Shown: in pieces, positions 36,190 to 44,712 of the stretch | Numbering within the stretch: position 1 is the first letter of the stretch | Layout of the letters: the number at the start of each line of letters is the position of its first letter | Source of the DNA: Bacteroidales bacterium | GTDB taxonomy: Bacteria; Bacteroidota; Bacteroidia; Bacteroidales; Bacteroidaceae | Reading direction: 5' to 3' | Assembly: GCA_015654535.1 (NCBI GenBank) | Contig: JAATGU010000049.1 | Location: forward strand, 1-64,000 | DNA: 64,000 nucleotides | The notes under the pieces: model-generated | What the model was told of the DNA's origin: nothing | Database searches by the model: none | Seen by the model: only the letters and a program-made list of their open reading frames with translations | Translations under genes and position numbers: made by a program

Positions 36190-36197
36190 TATATTTG
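36190..36197 (+). promoter_or_regulatory. -7 element of the nitroreductase operon
   Basis: TATATTTG matches TAnnTTTG, 31 bp before the nitroreductase start. No TTTG box is found at the standard upstream distance. Confidence 0.45.
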
Positions 36198-36228
36198 TCG
36201 GTGATTAATGAACAATTAGCTTAAACAG

Positions 36229-36765
36229 ATGAAACAATTCAGCGAGTTACTAAGAAACAGACGCAGTAGTAGAAAGTTTACTTCAGAGGAATTAAATCAA
36301 GAAGAAGTGGTTGTTTTATTGAAAGCAGCTTTGATGTCTCCCACTTCCAAACGTAGTAACTCCTGGCAATTTATTGTAGTGGATGATAAAGAGACGTTGG
36401 CTAAATTGTCTCATTGTAAAGAACAAAGTTCAAGTTTCATTGCAGACGCAGCTCTTGCTATTGTTGTTACCGCTGATCCGTTTGCAAGCGATGTTTGGAT
36501 TGAAGATAGCTCTATTGCTTCTATTTTGATACAATTACAAGCAGAAGATCTGGGATTGGGTAGTTGCTGGGTACAAATTCGTGAACGTCAAACTGCTTCA
36601 GAAATCTCTTCCGACGAATTTATTCATGGAGTGTTGGATATTCCTTTGCAACTGCAGGTGCTTTCTGTCATAGCGATTGGTCATAAAAAAATGGAACAAA
36701 AGCCCTTTAATGAAGATCATCTGTTATGGGAAAAGATACATATTAATAAATATGGAGGGAAATAA
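36229..36765 (+). CDS. Nitroreductase family protein
   Basis: A 178-residue flavoprotein of the nitroreductase fold. The N-terminal RRSSRKFTSEELNQEEV and SPTSKRSNSWQFIVVDD contain the FMN-binding Arg/Ser and SxxNxQ-type residues. It would reduce nitro compounds, quinones or enones with NAD(P)H. It is the first gene of a tight four-gene operon (nitroreductase, DUF2520, KdsC-like, Maf). Confidence 0.88.
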   Translation: MKQFSELLRNRRSSRKFTSEELNQEEVVVLLKAALMSPTSKRSNSWQFIVVDDKETLAKLSHCKEQSSSFIADAALAIVVTADPFASDVWIEDSSIASILIQLQAEDLGLGSCWVQIRERQTASEISSDEFIHGVLDIPLQLQVLSVIAIGHKKMEQKPFNEDHLLWEKIHINKYGGK

Positions 36766-37525
36766 AATTATTTTTATTGGAGCTGGCAATCTGGCTACCA
36801 ATCTGGCAAAAGCTTTTTATGATCAGCATATTAAAATTGTCCAAATCTATAGTCGTACGGAGGATTCCGCTAAAACTTTAGCCGAAGTAGTAAATGCTGA
36901 TTATACCACTATCCCTGAAGAAATAAAAAAGGATGCCGATCTATATATTGTAGCATTGAAAGACGATGTGTTGGTTGAGTTGATGCCTCGTATCATTGCA
37001 GGTAAAGAACATGCTTTAATGGCACATACTTCTGGTAGTTTACCTTTGAGCATATGGCCGGATTCAGTCAAACGTAAAGGCGTCTTTTATCCACTTCAGA
37101 CATTTAGTAAACAGCGGAAGGTTGATTTTCGGAATATTCATCTCTTTATAGAGAGCAATAGTTTTGAGGATAATGCGCTTCTTGAAAGATTAGCGGCTTG
37201 TATATCCAATAATGTTTGTGAACTTTCCTCTGAAAAACGAAGGCAACTACATCTTGCCGCAGTGTTTGCTTGTAACTTTACTAATCACATGTATGCATTG
37301 GCTGAAAAACTATTGAAGCAATATGATCTGCCTTTCAATTATCTGCTTCCTTTGATAGAAGAAACAGAAAAAAAAGTGCATCTTCTTTCTCCGCGAGAAG
37401 CCCAGACAGGACCTGCGGTCCGTTATGACGAAAATATAATTAACAAGCATTTGGATCTGCTTTCAGATGAACCTGAAATGCGGGAAATTTACCAATTAAT
37501 AAGTAAGAGTATACATAAGTTATGA
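36752..37525 (+). CDS. Rossmann-fold and DUF2520 domain protein
   Basis: A 257-residue protein from the ATG at 36752. The N-terminus is an NAD(P)-binding Rossmann unit with [17 protein letters not shown] (GxGxxxT), and the second half is a DUF2520 helical domain ([20 protein letters not shown]). The architecture resembles short dehydrogenases such as pyrroline-5-carboxylate reductase, but the substrate is unknown. It overlaps the nitroreductase stop by 14 bp and its own stop overlaps the next ATG by 4 bp. Confidence 0.87.
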   Translation: MEGNKIIFIGAGNLATNLAKAFYDQHIKIVQIYSRTEDSAKTLAEVVNADYTTIPEEIKKDADLYIVALKDDVLVELMPRIIAGKEHALMAHTSGSLPLSIWPDSVKRKGVFYPLQTFSKQRKVDFRNIHLFIESNSFEDNALLERLAACISNNVCELSSEKRRQLHLAAVFACNFTNHMYALAEKLLKQYDLPFNYLLPLIEETEKKVHLLSPREAQTGPAVRYDENIINKHLDLLSDEPEMREIYQLISKSIHKL

Positions 37526-38043
37526 GTGCAATAAATTATGATTTGAAGAAAATAAAAGCAATGGCTTTTGATGTGGATGGAGTGTTGAGCCCCGATATGA
37601 TTCCTTTACATCCCAGCGGAGAACCCATGAGATGCGTAAATATTAAAGATGGATATGCTATGCAATTGGCTGTTAAACATGAATATCATGTAGCGATTAT
37701 TACCGGTGGACGGACGGATGCTGTTCGTATACGTTTTGAAATGTTGGGAATAAAGGATGTTTATATGGGCTCTCGTGTGAAGATTATCGATTATAATGAC
37801 TTTAAAGAAAAGCATCAGCTAGAAGATGAGGAAATTCTTTATATGGGAGACGATATACCTGACTTGGAAGTGCTTCAGCGTTGCGGACTTCCATGTTGTC
37901 CGGCCGATGCTTCTCCTGAAGTAAAAGCTTCAGTAAAATACATTTCTCATAAGAATGGTGGTGATGGTTGCGGACGTGATGTAATAGAACAAGTAATGAA
38001 GGCGCAAGGTCGGTGGATGACTGGCGATGCGTTTGGTTGGTAA
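37522..38043 (+). CDS. kdsC: KdsC-type HAD phosphatase (KDO-8-phosphate phosphatase-like)
   Basis: A 173-residue HAD hydrolase of the compact C0 type. Motif I is AFDVDGVLS with D17 and D19, the lysine of motif III lies in the middle and motif IV is [12 protein letters not shown]. It lacks the cap domain, as KdsC does, and would dephosphorylate KDO-8-phosphate for lipopolysaccharide inner core synthesis. The start overlaps the DUF2520 gene. Confidence 0.85.
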   Translation: MSAINYDLKKIKAMAFDVDGVLSPDMIPLHPSGEPMRCVNIKDGYAMQLAVKHEYHVAIITGGRTDAVRIRFEMLGIKDVYMGSRVKIIDYNDFKEKHQLEDEEILYMGDDIPDLEVLQRCGLPCCPADASPEVKASVKYISHKNGGDGCGRDVIEQVMKAQGRWMTGDAFGW

Positions 38044-38055
38044 AAAGAGATAAAT

Positions 38056-38637
38056 ATGTTAGATAACTTAAAAAAATATAAGATTGTACTAGCCTCTAAT
38101 TCTCCTCGCAGAAAAGAATTAATGACTGGACTGGGAGTAGACTATACTATAAAAACTTTACCTGATGTGGATGAATCTTATCCTGAAACATTTGTGGGAG
38201 AGGAGATCCCTTTATATATTGCCAGGAGAAAGGCTGATGCCTATAAGGACTTGATTCAGTCAGATGAACTGATTATTACTGCCGATACAATTGTGTGGTT
38301 GGAAGGAAAAGTCCTTGGAAAGCCTAATAATGATGAAGAAGCGAAAGAAATGCTTTATTGTCTTTCTGGAAAATCTCATCAGGTTTATACGGGAGTGTGT
38401 CTCACTACAACGATCTTTCAAAAGAGTTTTTCGGCTGTTAGTGAAGTTAGATTTGCCAATTTGGATGAGGCAGAGATTGATTATTATGTCAGTCATTACC
38501 ACCCTTTGGATAAAGCTGGCGCTTACGGCGTTCAGGAATGGATTGGCTTAGTGGCTGTAGAGCAGATTTCCGGCTCATATTTTAACGTTATGGGACTTCC
38601 TGTGCAACGCCTTTATCGGGAGTTAGCTGATCTATAG
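38056..38637 (+). CDS. maf: Maf family nucleotide pyrophosphatase
   Basis: A 193-residue Maf protein with all family motifs: LASNSPRRKELM at the N-terminus, ADTIVWLEGKVLGKP in the centre and DKAGAYGVQEW near the C-terminus. Maf proteins hydrolyse non-canonical or canonical nucleoside triphosphates (dTTP/UTP group) and are linked to septum control in Bacillus. It is the last gene of the operon; a terminator follows 23 bp later. Confidence 0.92.
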   Translation: MLDNLKKYKIVLASNSPRRKELMTGLGVDYTIKTLPDVDESYPETFVGEEIPLYIARRKADAYKDLIQSDELIITADTIVWLEGKVLGKPNNDEEAKEMLYCLSGKSHQVYTGVCLTTTIFQKSFSAVSEVRFANLDEAEIDYYVSHYHPLDKAGAYGVQEWIGLVAVEQISGSYFNVMGLPVQRLYRELADL

Positions 38638-38660
38638 ATATATCGCTCAAATAGCTATTA

Positions 38661-38690
38661 AATAAGACTTTCATATGAAAGTCTTATTTT
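38661..38690 (+). terminator. Terminator after maf
   Basis: A perfect 12-bp stem (38661-38672 with 38677-38688; arm AATAAGACTTTC) with ATAT loop, followed by TTTT. Being symmetric it could work in both directions, but the T-run favours the plus strand. Confidence 0.8.
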
Positions 38691-38835
38691 GTTATTCGTT
38701 ACTTCCTACCCATATGCCTCTTTGCATCGACTTCTTTTTAAGACGGGAAGTAAATTGAATCATAATATTCTTTTCATAACCATCTTTCAAATATAAATAA
38801 CCAATAAGCATTTACTTGTTTCTATGACTATTGCG

Positions 38836-40128
38836 TCAATTAAAACCAGTTGCTTTCGTATAATTAGAATAAGCGATAAGATATTCATAAATTGCTGTGA
38901 TATAATTTTGTTCGGCTGTATTGACGGAAGATTTAATATCCAGTAAAGCACTATAACTAATCGTTCCCAACTTATAAACAGCTAATTGTTGTGAATAAAG
39001 TTCTTTGCTCAAATTCAATGTTTTAGTTGTCGAATTAATATTGCCAAAGGCATTGAGTAATTCTGTATTATACTTATCCCTTTCATAATTTATATCGTGT
39101 AGCTTTTGATTGTATTGCATTGATAGTTGTGATGATTTTAATTGATATTCCCGTCTGTCAGTGCGGAGTTTGAAAATATTAGAAAGCGGGAAACTGGCTT
39201 TAAGTCCGATATAGTTATACGGGAACCATAATTTTTGCGAAAATCTGAAATTGGAAGCCTGATATTCAGTTGTATAATTAGCCATAAGTAATATGGTCGG
39301 CAACCACATCATACTGGTCTTTTTCAACCATAAATCATTTTCCTGCTGAGAATAATATATTTGCCTTAGTTCCGGGCGATCCTCGGCATTTGTATTCCGA
39401 ATCTGCATCGGGTTATTATTTAACAATACCGAAAGGGAATCCGTCAAAACTAACTTTTCTGAATCTGGCATATTCAAGTGATATTTCAATGCCTTTACCG
39501 CCAAAGTATAGTTTTGCTGTGCTTTTTGTAGGTTTGTCTGAGAGTTTTCATAATCCGTTTGTGCTTGTAATAACTCCGACTCGAGAATAGTGCCGAGTTG
39601 AATTTTATTCTGGGTTAGGTCGAAATAGGACTTATATCGTTCAGTATTTTCTTCACTCAGTTTCAACTGCTGTTCTCTGAGTATTACATTGAGATAAGCC
39701 TCTATGACATATATTTTAATGTTAGTCTTCTTTTCCTGCAGAACCTCTTTTTTTACGGATAAAGTTGCCTTATTAATTTTTATGTCAGTGCTCAATCCTG
39801 GTTTGAAAATGGGTTGCGAAAGTTCAAGACTTAAGGTCGTAAGATTCTTAGTCCCCATTTTAAACTCTTCACCATTGTCAAAAATCATAGTTTGCAATTG
39901 TGCATTATACAATACTTCACCATTGGCAGTAATCTCAGGTATCCATTCGTTTCGAGATTTACTGACAGCATTTTGGGCCAATTCTATATCAAACTTGTTG
40001 GCTTGCGCGTCATAACGGTTTTTTGCAGCATATTCCACCGCATCGGCGAGTGAAAGTCTTTGCTGTGCCTGACTCAATTGGATACAACTGAGCAGGATTA
40101 CTATTATTATAAAAAATTGTCTTTTCAT
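38836..40128 (-). CDS. TolC family outer membrane channel protein (DevBCA-like exporter)
   Basis: A 430-residue outer membrane efflux protein with signal peptide ending near LSQAQQ. Both OEP repeats are visible (SLADAVEYAAKNRYD and YKLGTISYSALLDIKSS), the usual alpha-barrel pattern. It is the last gene of a four-gene export operon; the gap to the permease is 12 bp. Unlike many MacAB systems the TolC partner is encoded in place. Confidence 0.9.
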   Translation of the reverse strand: MKRQFFIIIVILLSCIQLSQAQQRLSLADAVEYAAKNRYDAQANKFDIELAQNAVSKSRNEWIPEITANGEVLYNAQLQTMIFDNGEEFKMGTKNLTTLSLELSQPIFKPGLSTDIKINKATLSVKKEVLQEKKTNIKIYVIEAYLNVILREQQLKLSEENTERYKSYFDLTQNKIQLGTILESELLQAQTDYENSQTNLQKAQQNYTLAVKALKYHLNMPDSEKLVLTDSLSVLLNNNPMQIRNTNAEDRPELRQIYYSQQENDLWLKKTSMMWLPTILLMANYTTEYQASNFRFSQKLWFPYNYIGLKASFPLSNIFKLRTDRREYQLKSSQLSMQYNQKLHDINYERDKYNTELLNAFGNINSTTKTLNLSKELYSQQLAVYKLGTISYSALLDIKSSVNTAEQNYITAIYEYLIAYSNYTKATGFN

Positions 40129-40140
40129 TATTTTAAAAAA

Positions 40141-41256
40141 TTACATTCTGAAAATTTGTACTGGTTCGAGTTTAAAGATTTTTTTCAGGCAGAAAAAACT
40201 ACCTACAAGGCTCATAATAAGTGTCATTGAAAAAATAAAGAAGAGTAAGCCGACAGATAAGCTGACGTTCAAAAGGAACTTCAACACCACCAGCAATACC
40301 ACCGTCAACAGGAATCCAATAATAGCATAAAGAACAGCCTGCCACAGGATTAATTTGGTAATGATCTTGTTGCTTCCGCCAATGGCTTTAATGGTGCCGT
40401 AATCGCGTATGCGGTCGTTCACTGACGAGAACATCGTCAATCCGACAATAATGCTTCCCGAGATAAGCGTAAATGTGATCATCATATAAAAACTGCCAAG
40501 AATACCATTGGTCTTTTTATTATAATCTTTGCTCACATTGACGAACTCTTCTCCCGAATAGGCTTTGACGTTGGGAATAGTGCGGTTTATTTGTTCGATA
40601 ACAAAGCGTTCGGTTTGAGGGTCTTGATCTGTGCATTTCAGTAGAAAGGCACTCACCTGATTAGTGTTAAACCCTGTAAGCTGTCTTGCCCGCTCGATGG
40701 TGGTAACGACATAAGGTACTCCGAGTCCGTCATTATTCTGTGATATTCCGCTCACCATTACACGGTTATTATTGATGTAGAAATAGCTACCTATGTTCAA
40801 TTCTTCTACCTTTGGTAGATCGGCTTCGTCAATAATTATGGCACCATCGTTTTGCAAGGTGGCGAGTTTTGTTTCTGTCGTATATTGTTTTGGTGCGCCT
40901 GCCATTTCGGGATACTGAACGCCTATGATGCTGACATTTGCCGTGCTGCCTGAATCGAAGTTGCATGTTCCACCGGAAACTATTACCGGAAACACCTTGC
41001 CCACTCCGGATATGGATTGAAGCTCGTAACCGACACGTTTATCAACACCCAACAGCGATGTACTGGAGTTGCTTTTCTGATCCACTACATAAATATATTG
41101 GTGATTTCCCCTCAAGAAGCTGGTAGATTTATTCAGAAATTTATCGACCAGGGCGAGTTGTATACCTACCAGAAACATAGAAATTACAATGCCTAACAAT
41201 ATCCCGGCAAGCTTCGACCGCTCATAAACCATAAAATTTAATGCTGTTTTCCACAT
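40141..41256 (-). CDS. FtsX/MacB-type ABC permease (DevC-like)
   Basis: A 371-residue permease with one N-terminal membrane helix (about 17-38), a periplasmic MacB-type domain, and three C-terminal helices of the FtsX domain (about 255-365, TLISGSIIVGLTMFSSVNDR). The order matches DevC/MacB half-transporters. With the ATPase and adaptor genes upstream it would form a tripartite exporter that moves substrate from periplasm to outside. Confidence 0.9.
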   Translation of the reverse strand: MWKTALNFMVYERSKLAGILLGIVISMFLVGIQLALVDKFLNKSTSFLRGNHQYIYVVDQKSNSSTSLLGVDKRVGYELQSISGVGKVFPVIVSGGTCNFDSGSTANVSIIGVQYPEMAGAPKQYTTETKLATLQNDGAIIIDEADLPKVEELNIGSYFYINNNRVMVSGISQNNDGLGVPYVVTTIERARQLTGFNTNQVSAFLLKCTDQDPQTERFVIEQINRTIPNVKAYSGEEFVNVSKDYNKKTNGILGSFYMMITFTLISGSIIVGLTMFSSVNDRIRDYGTIKAIGGSNKIITKLILWQAVLYAIIGFLLTVVLLVVLKFLLNVSLSVGLLFFIFSMTLIMSLVGSFFCLKKIFKLEPVQIFRM

Positions 41257-41263
41257 ATCGCCG

Positions 41264-42202
41264 CTATTTTAGATGTATAGTACAATCCACTTTACTATTG
41301 ATAACGGCCTTCGAGTTATCGTCGAGTCGCACTTTCAACTCTTTCACCCGACGATCTTCAACGGTATTTTCATCTGAAAAGAGTGATTTCTTCTTTAGAA
41401 AATTAGCAACATAGACAACTGTTCCTGTAGCGATGCGTTCACCGTTCAATTGCGAGTAGACATCAGCTTTCATTCCGACTTTTACCCTATCCTGAAACAG
41501 TTCGTCGATTTCTGTTACAGCTGCTAATGCGCCTTCAGGAGCAAACTGTCCAATTTTTTGACCTTGCGTTACATAATCACCATTATGAACCTCCCATTGT
41601 AACACATGGCCTGCAAAAGCAGAATTTAATATCCTTTCATTTAGTAAAGCCCTGCGGTAGTCGATATTTGCTCTTAGCTCACTAAGTATGTTTGTCTGCT
41701 GATTTTTGTCGGCTACGGCTTTTGCATAATTACTTATAAGTTTTTCTACCTTAACTTTGCTGTCGTCTAGAGTTTGTTTCGTAATTGCCTTTACTGCGAA
41801 TAGTTGTCCGTTCAATGTAAGGTCGCTTTTTGCTTTATCCAGGTCGTTTTTTACTGATTCGGTATTTCGAGCAGCCGCTTCTATAGCTGCCTTTTGTGCT
41901 GCGATCTTACTTTCTTCTACATTGAGCAAAGCCTTTTCTATATCACTGTCTAAGATTAATAGTGGACTTTCTTCTGTTATGGGTTGATTTTCCAAAGCGA
42001 CAATTTTTGTTATTCTGCCGTTGGAGTTGGCATAGATGTTTAGAAGTCCGTTTTCGGGTTCTATCCGTGCAACGCCCGTAATACTTTCAATATCTGTCTG
42101 ATCGTTCACCGTTGCCTGTACTTTGTTTTTGTTGCCTTTGTTTGAGCAAGAGCAAAAACTGGATGCTAATATGCCTGCGATTAAAAAAGTTCTGAGTTTC
42201 AT
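41264..42202 (-). CDS. HlyD/DevB-type adaptor lipoprotein
   Basis: A 312-residue membrane-fusion protein. The N-terminus LIAGILASSFCSCSN looks like a lipoprotein signal with lipid attached at Cys17 or Cys19. A long coiled coil (about residues 85-185, rich in Lys and Ala) is flanked by lipoyl halves, such as NSAFAGHVLQWEVHNGDYV. It connects the permease to TolC. Confidence 0.9.
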   Translation of the reverse strand: MKLRTFLIAGILASSFCSCSNKGNKNKVQATVNDQTDIESITGVARIEPENGLLNIYANSNGRITKIVALENQPITEESPLLILDSDIEKALLNVEESKIAAQKAAIEAAARNTESVKNDLDKAKSDLTLNGQLFAVKAITKQTLDDSKVKVEKLISNYAKAVADKNQQTNILSELRANIDYRRALLNERILNSAFAGHVLQWEVHNGDYVTQGQKIGQFAPEGALAAVTEIDELFQDRVKVGMKADVYSQLNGERIATGTVVYVANFLKKKSLFSDENTVEDRRVKELKVRLDDNSKAVINSKVDCTIHLK

Positions 42203-42208
42203 TTTTTA

Positions 42209-42880
42209 CTATTTTACGATTGTTGTTTTTCCGTTATTTATCTCTACGCAGCGATCTGCATATTCGGTCAGCCGGGGGTCATGGGTAACAACGGCTACGG
42301 CTTTCCCGTCACGCGCCAACTGTTTTAACTCATCCATTACTATATAAAGACTCTCTTTGTCGAGCGAAGCGGTAGGTTCATCACACAGAATAATTTTAGG
42401 ATCGGTAACCAATGCCCGGGCTATGGCAATACGTTGCTGTTGTCCGCCCGAAAGTTGTTTAGGTAACTTCTTTCTGTGTTCCTGCATGTTTACTTTTTTA
42501 AGTACTATTTCCGTTTTTTTCTTTATTTCGGTAGCGGAAAGATTTTGCATCTTCAACGGGAACGCCACGTTCTCTTCGGCTGTTAGTGCCGACAATAAGT
42601 TAAACTGCTGGAACACAAAGCCGATAGTGTTGAGCCTGATTGACGCCATCTTGCTCGCCGAGAGTTCGTTTATAACCTTATTGTCGATTTCCAAAGTCCC
42701 CTCGGTTGGATAAATCAAACAGCCGAGCAGTGAAAGCAAAGTGGTTTTTCCCGACCCGGAAGGACCGATAATAAGCAAAAGTTCTCCTTCGTTCAGTCCT
42801 ATATTGCATTGTTCCAAAACGGTCAACTGTCCCGCCGGAGAGTCATAAACCTTATTTGCATTAATTAATTGTGCGATCAT
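42209..42880 (-). CDS. LolD/MacB-type ABC exporter ATP-binding protein
   Basis: A 223-residue ATPase with Walker A GPSGSGKTT, signature LSGGQQQR and Walker B ILCDEPTASLD, the pattern of LolD/DevA/MacB ATPases. First gene of the operon; 6 bp to the adaptor gene. A -7 element lies 26 bp upstream, back to back with the promoter of the divergent AraC gene. Confidence 0.92.
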   Translation of the reverse strand: MIAQLINANKVYDSPAGQLTVLEQCNIGLNEGELLLIIGPSGSGKTTLLSLLGCLIYPTEGTLEIDNKVINELSASKMASIRLNTIGFVFQQFNLLSALTAEENVAFPLKMQNLSATEIKKKTEIVLKKVNMQEHRKKLPKQLSGGQQQRIAIARALVTDPKIILCDEPTASLDKESLYIVMDELKQLARDGKAVAVVTHDPRLTEYADRCVEINNGKTTIVK

Positions 42881-42905
42881 ATTTTTTTATGTTTGAATTA
42901 CACTG

Positions 42906-42913
42906 CAAAGATA
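42906..42913 (-). promoter_or_regulatory. -7 element of the exporter operon
   Basis: Minus-strand TATCTTTG, 25 bp before the ATPase start codon. No TTTG -33 box at the consensus spacing, which is compatible with a promoter that needs an activator. Confidence 0.5.
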
Positions 42914-42938
42914 TGGGGACAAAATGAAATAAAATACC

Positions 42939-42946
42939 TATATTTG
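42939..42946 (+). promoter_or_regulatory. -7 element of the divergent AraC gene
   Basis: TATATTTG, 27 bp before the AraC start. It lies only 25 bp from the opposing element, so the two promoters face away and overlap in their upstream regions. Confidence 0.5.
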
Positions 42947-42973
42947 TCCACAAATTAGTCGCAAAGGGTATTT

Positions 42974-43945
42974 ATGAAAGAATTGGAAAATTTACCAAAA
43001 GGAGCAGGAATATTGGTTCCGTTTGCCAAGTTATTGGGAACAAAAGTTGAGAACAATCGAGTAATCATCCCTGAACAGTATGGGAAAGGATATACCGCCA
43101 GCTATGTGTTCAACGAGCATATAGCTATGATGATTAACAACCATATACTTTATCGGGAAATCGCCTTTAAGAGTTCAGCCCGCAACTTTCCCAAACAGAT
43201 GATATTTTTCAGATTTCAGAATATCATCACCAATCCGGAGGCAGTATCGATAGGAAAAGGAGCGAAAGAATTGCCGTCGGTACAGATTTCAACTATGGGA
43301 ATGAGTCCGGATATTATTGTACCAAGCCACATTAATAGGGCATATATCTATATTATAGTTGATGCCGATTACCTGCGTGAATTAGTATCTTCTATTGAAA
43401 AAACATCTGTTGTGCAAACTATTTTACAAAACAATCAGCTGTTGCTGTTTGATCAGATCGTTCAACATTCTTTACAAAAGGTGGCAGATGAAATAATGAC
43501 GGAAATAGTAGATCAACCGTTTGAGTTGTTTTTTTACCGCATAAAGGCAGAAGAACTTGTCTGTCGCTTATTAATGGAGTTATCGAAACGCGAGGGAAAG
43601 ACTATTTATCCATTGAATGTCCAGGATATTCAGACAATTTATAAAGTAAAAGAGTTGATGTTCGAACGCCTGGACACTTCGCCGACCCTTGATGAGTTAG
43701 CTAAATTCGCTAATATGAGCTTGTCGAAATTGAAACGTTTATTCAAACAGGTTTTCGGAGATAGTATATTCAGCTACTATCAGGCATTTCGTATGCAAGA
43801 AGCCGCCAGATTGCTGAAAGAAGAGAAACTATCAGTTTCTGAAGTTGGATACCGTCTTGGATTTTCTAACCTGAGCCATTTTTCAAGAATGTTTGAACAA
43901 CATATCGGTATGAAGCCGAAAAAATATACTCAATCCTTTGTATAA
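42974..43945 (+). CDS. AraC family regulator divergent to the exporter
   Basis: A 323-residue activator-type protein. The C-terminal 100 residues hold the double helix-turn-helix: LDELAKFANMSLSKLKRLFK and VSEVGYRLGFSNLSHFSRMF, the AraC signature. The N-terminal ~220 residues would sense a ligand; the fold is not recognised. Divergent transcription from the four-gene exporter at a 93-bp gap makes that operon its likely target. Confidence 0.9.
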   Translation: MKELENLPKGAGILVPFAKLLGTKVENNRVIIPEQYGKGYTASYVFNEHIAMMINNHILYREIAFKSSARNFPKQMIFFRFQNIITNPEAVSIGKGAKELPSVQISTMGMSPDIIVPSHINRAYIYIIVDADYLRELVSSIEKTSVVQTILQNNQLLLFDQIVQHSLQKVADEIMTEIVDQPFELFFYRIKAEELVCRLLMELSKREGKTIYPLNVQDIQTIYKVKELMFERLDTSPTLDELAKFANMSLSKLKRLFKQVFGDSIFSYYQAFRMQEAARLLKEEKLSVSEVGYRLGFSNLSHFSRMFEQHIGMKPKKYTQSFV

Positions 43946-44080
43946 GTTTAAAGAGTTATCAAATAAAGTAAAGTATATTTGATACGTTGAATGACTAAAA
44001 GAAAGAGATTTCAGAGAAAATAGGGACAAGAATATATTTGAGAATGTTGGTAATATGAGGATTAGTTAAAAAATAAGCTT

Positions 44081-44088
44081 TACCTTTG
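44081..44088 (+). promoter_or_regulatory. -7 element of the small gene at 44110
   Basis: TACCTTTG matches TAnnTTTG, 21 bp before the start codon of the 76-residue gene. Confidence 0.5.
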
Positions 44089-44109
44089 TCGCAATAAATA
44101 TAAATAAAT

Positions 44110-44340
44110 ATGAAACATACCAAATCAGGAAAAAGCGATATAATAATAAACACGCTAAACCCCTATGAACATGGGATGCAGCGTTACCTCTCTCTTTCAA
44201 AAGATATAGAGCGTTTGGTGGACAACGCTGAAGATAATAATGATGCATGTATACCTATTGAACTTTTTGCAGAGTTTATGACGCTACAAGAAGAACTTTA
44301 TCAAAAGGCTGCGAAAAAGAAAAGAGAGGAAACTAACTAA
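44110..44340 (+). CDS. 76-residue soluble protein of unknown function
   Basis: A small hydrophilic protein with no signal peptide or membrane helix. It is rich in charged residues, and two helical stretches are likely (about 22-40 and 49-72, the latter ending AAKKKREETN). I do not recognise the family. Support comes from a promoter element in front and from a clean ATG-to-TAA frame. It follows the AraC gene by 164 bp, so it is a separate unit. Confidence 0.55.
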   Translation: MKHTKSGKSDIIINTLNPYEHGMQRYLSLSKDIERLVDNAEDNNDACIPIELFAEFMTLQEELYQKAAKKKREETN

Positions 44341-44594
44341 AATGTCAGCCTAATGATGTGGAGAATCCACATGATTGAGAATCAAGGGGCTCTTTAATGG
44401 GAATATTCACATCGTAGTCAATAGCGAAGCATAAGTTTTTATGGTGGAGGTGGGGAACAAAAGAATTCAGGCAGGAAATCGTGAACTTTAATCCTCATTC
44501 GACTGTTCAATACACTGAGATAGTTAACGTAATTGAGTAGAAGCAATTACTTCATTATTAATAAAGGTAGCCTCGGAGAAATCCGGGGCTTTTC
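44341..44594 (+). ncRNA. Candidate small RNA or structured 3' region with terminator
   Basis: The 372-bp gap after the 76-residue gene has no credible protein frame but shows structure. An early hairpin (ATGTGG...CCACAT, about 44356-44372) is followed by a stretch with several short pairings and, at the end, a GC-rich hairpin (44569-44576 with 44583-44590) and TTTT. That end looks like a terminator. The segment may be the 3' untranslated region of the 44110 gene or an independent RNA of about 230 nt. I cannot match it to a known family. Confidence 0.35.
44569..44594 (+). terminator. GC-rich terminator hairpin
   Basis: AGCCTCGG and CCGGGGCT form an 8-bp stem (one G-T pair) around a 6-base loop, followed by TTTT on the plus strand. 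It ends the transcript from 44110 or from a small RNA. Confidence 0.7.
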
Positions 44595-44660
44595 ATTTAC
44601 AGATATTTCTTTTGAAATTATGCGCAGAATTATGCTGAGAAAATTGTAATGTGATGGATA

Positions 44661-44710
44661 AAAGACAGAAAGAGACTTATTTAAAATAAAAGTCTCTTTC
44701 TGTCTTTTTT
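44661..44710. terminator. Bidirectional terminator between convergent genes
   Basis: An 18-bp perfect inverted repeat (44661-44678 with 44690-44707) with an 11-base AT loop; T-runs lie on both sides. It stands 3 bp past the stop codon of the TPR gene (minus strand) and behind the plus-strand unit. Confidence 0.85.
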
Positions 44711-44712
44711 GT

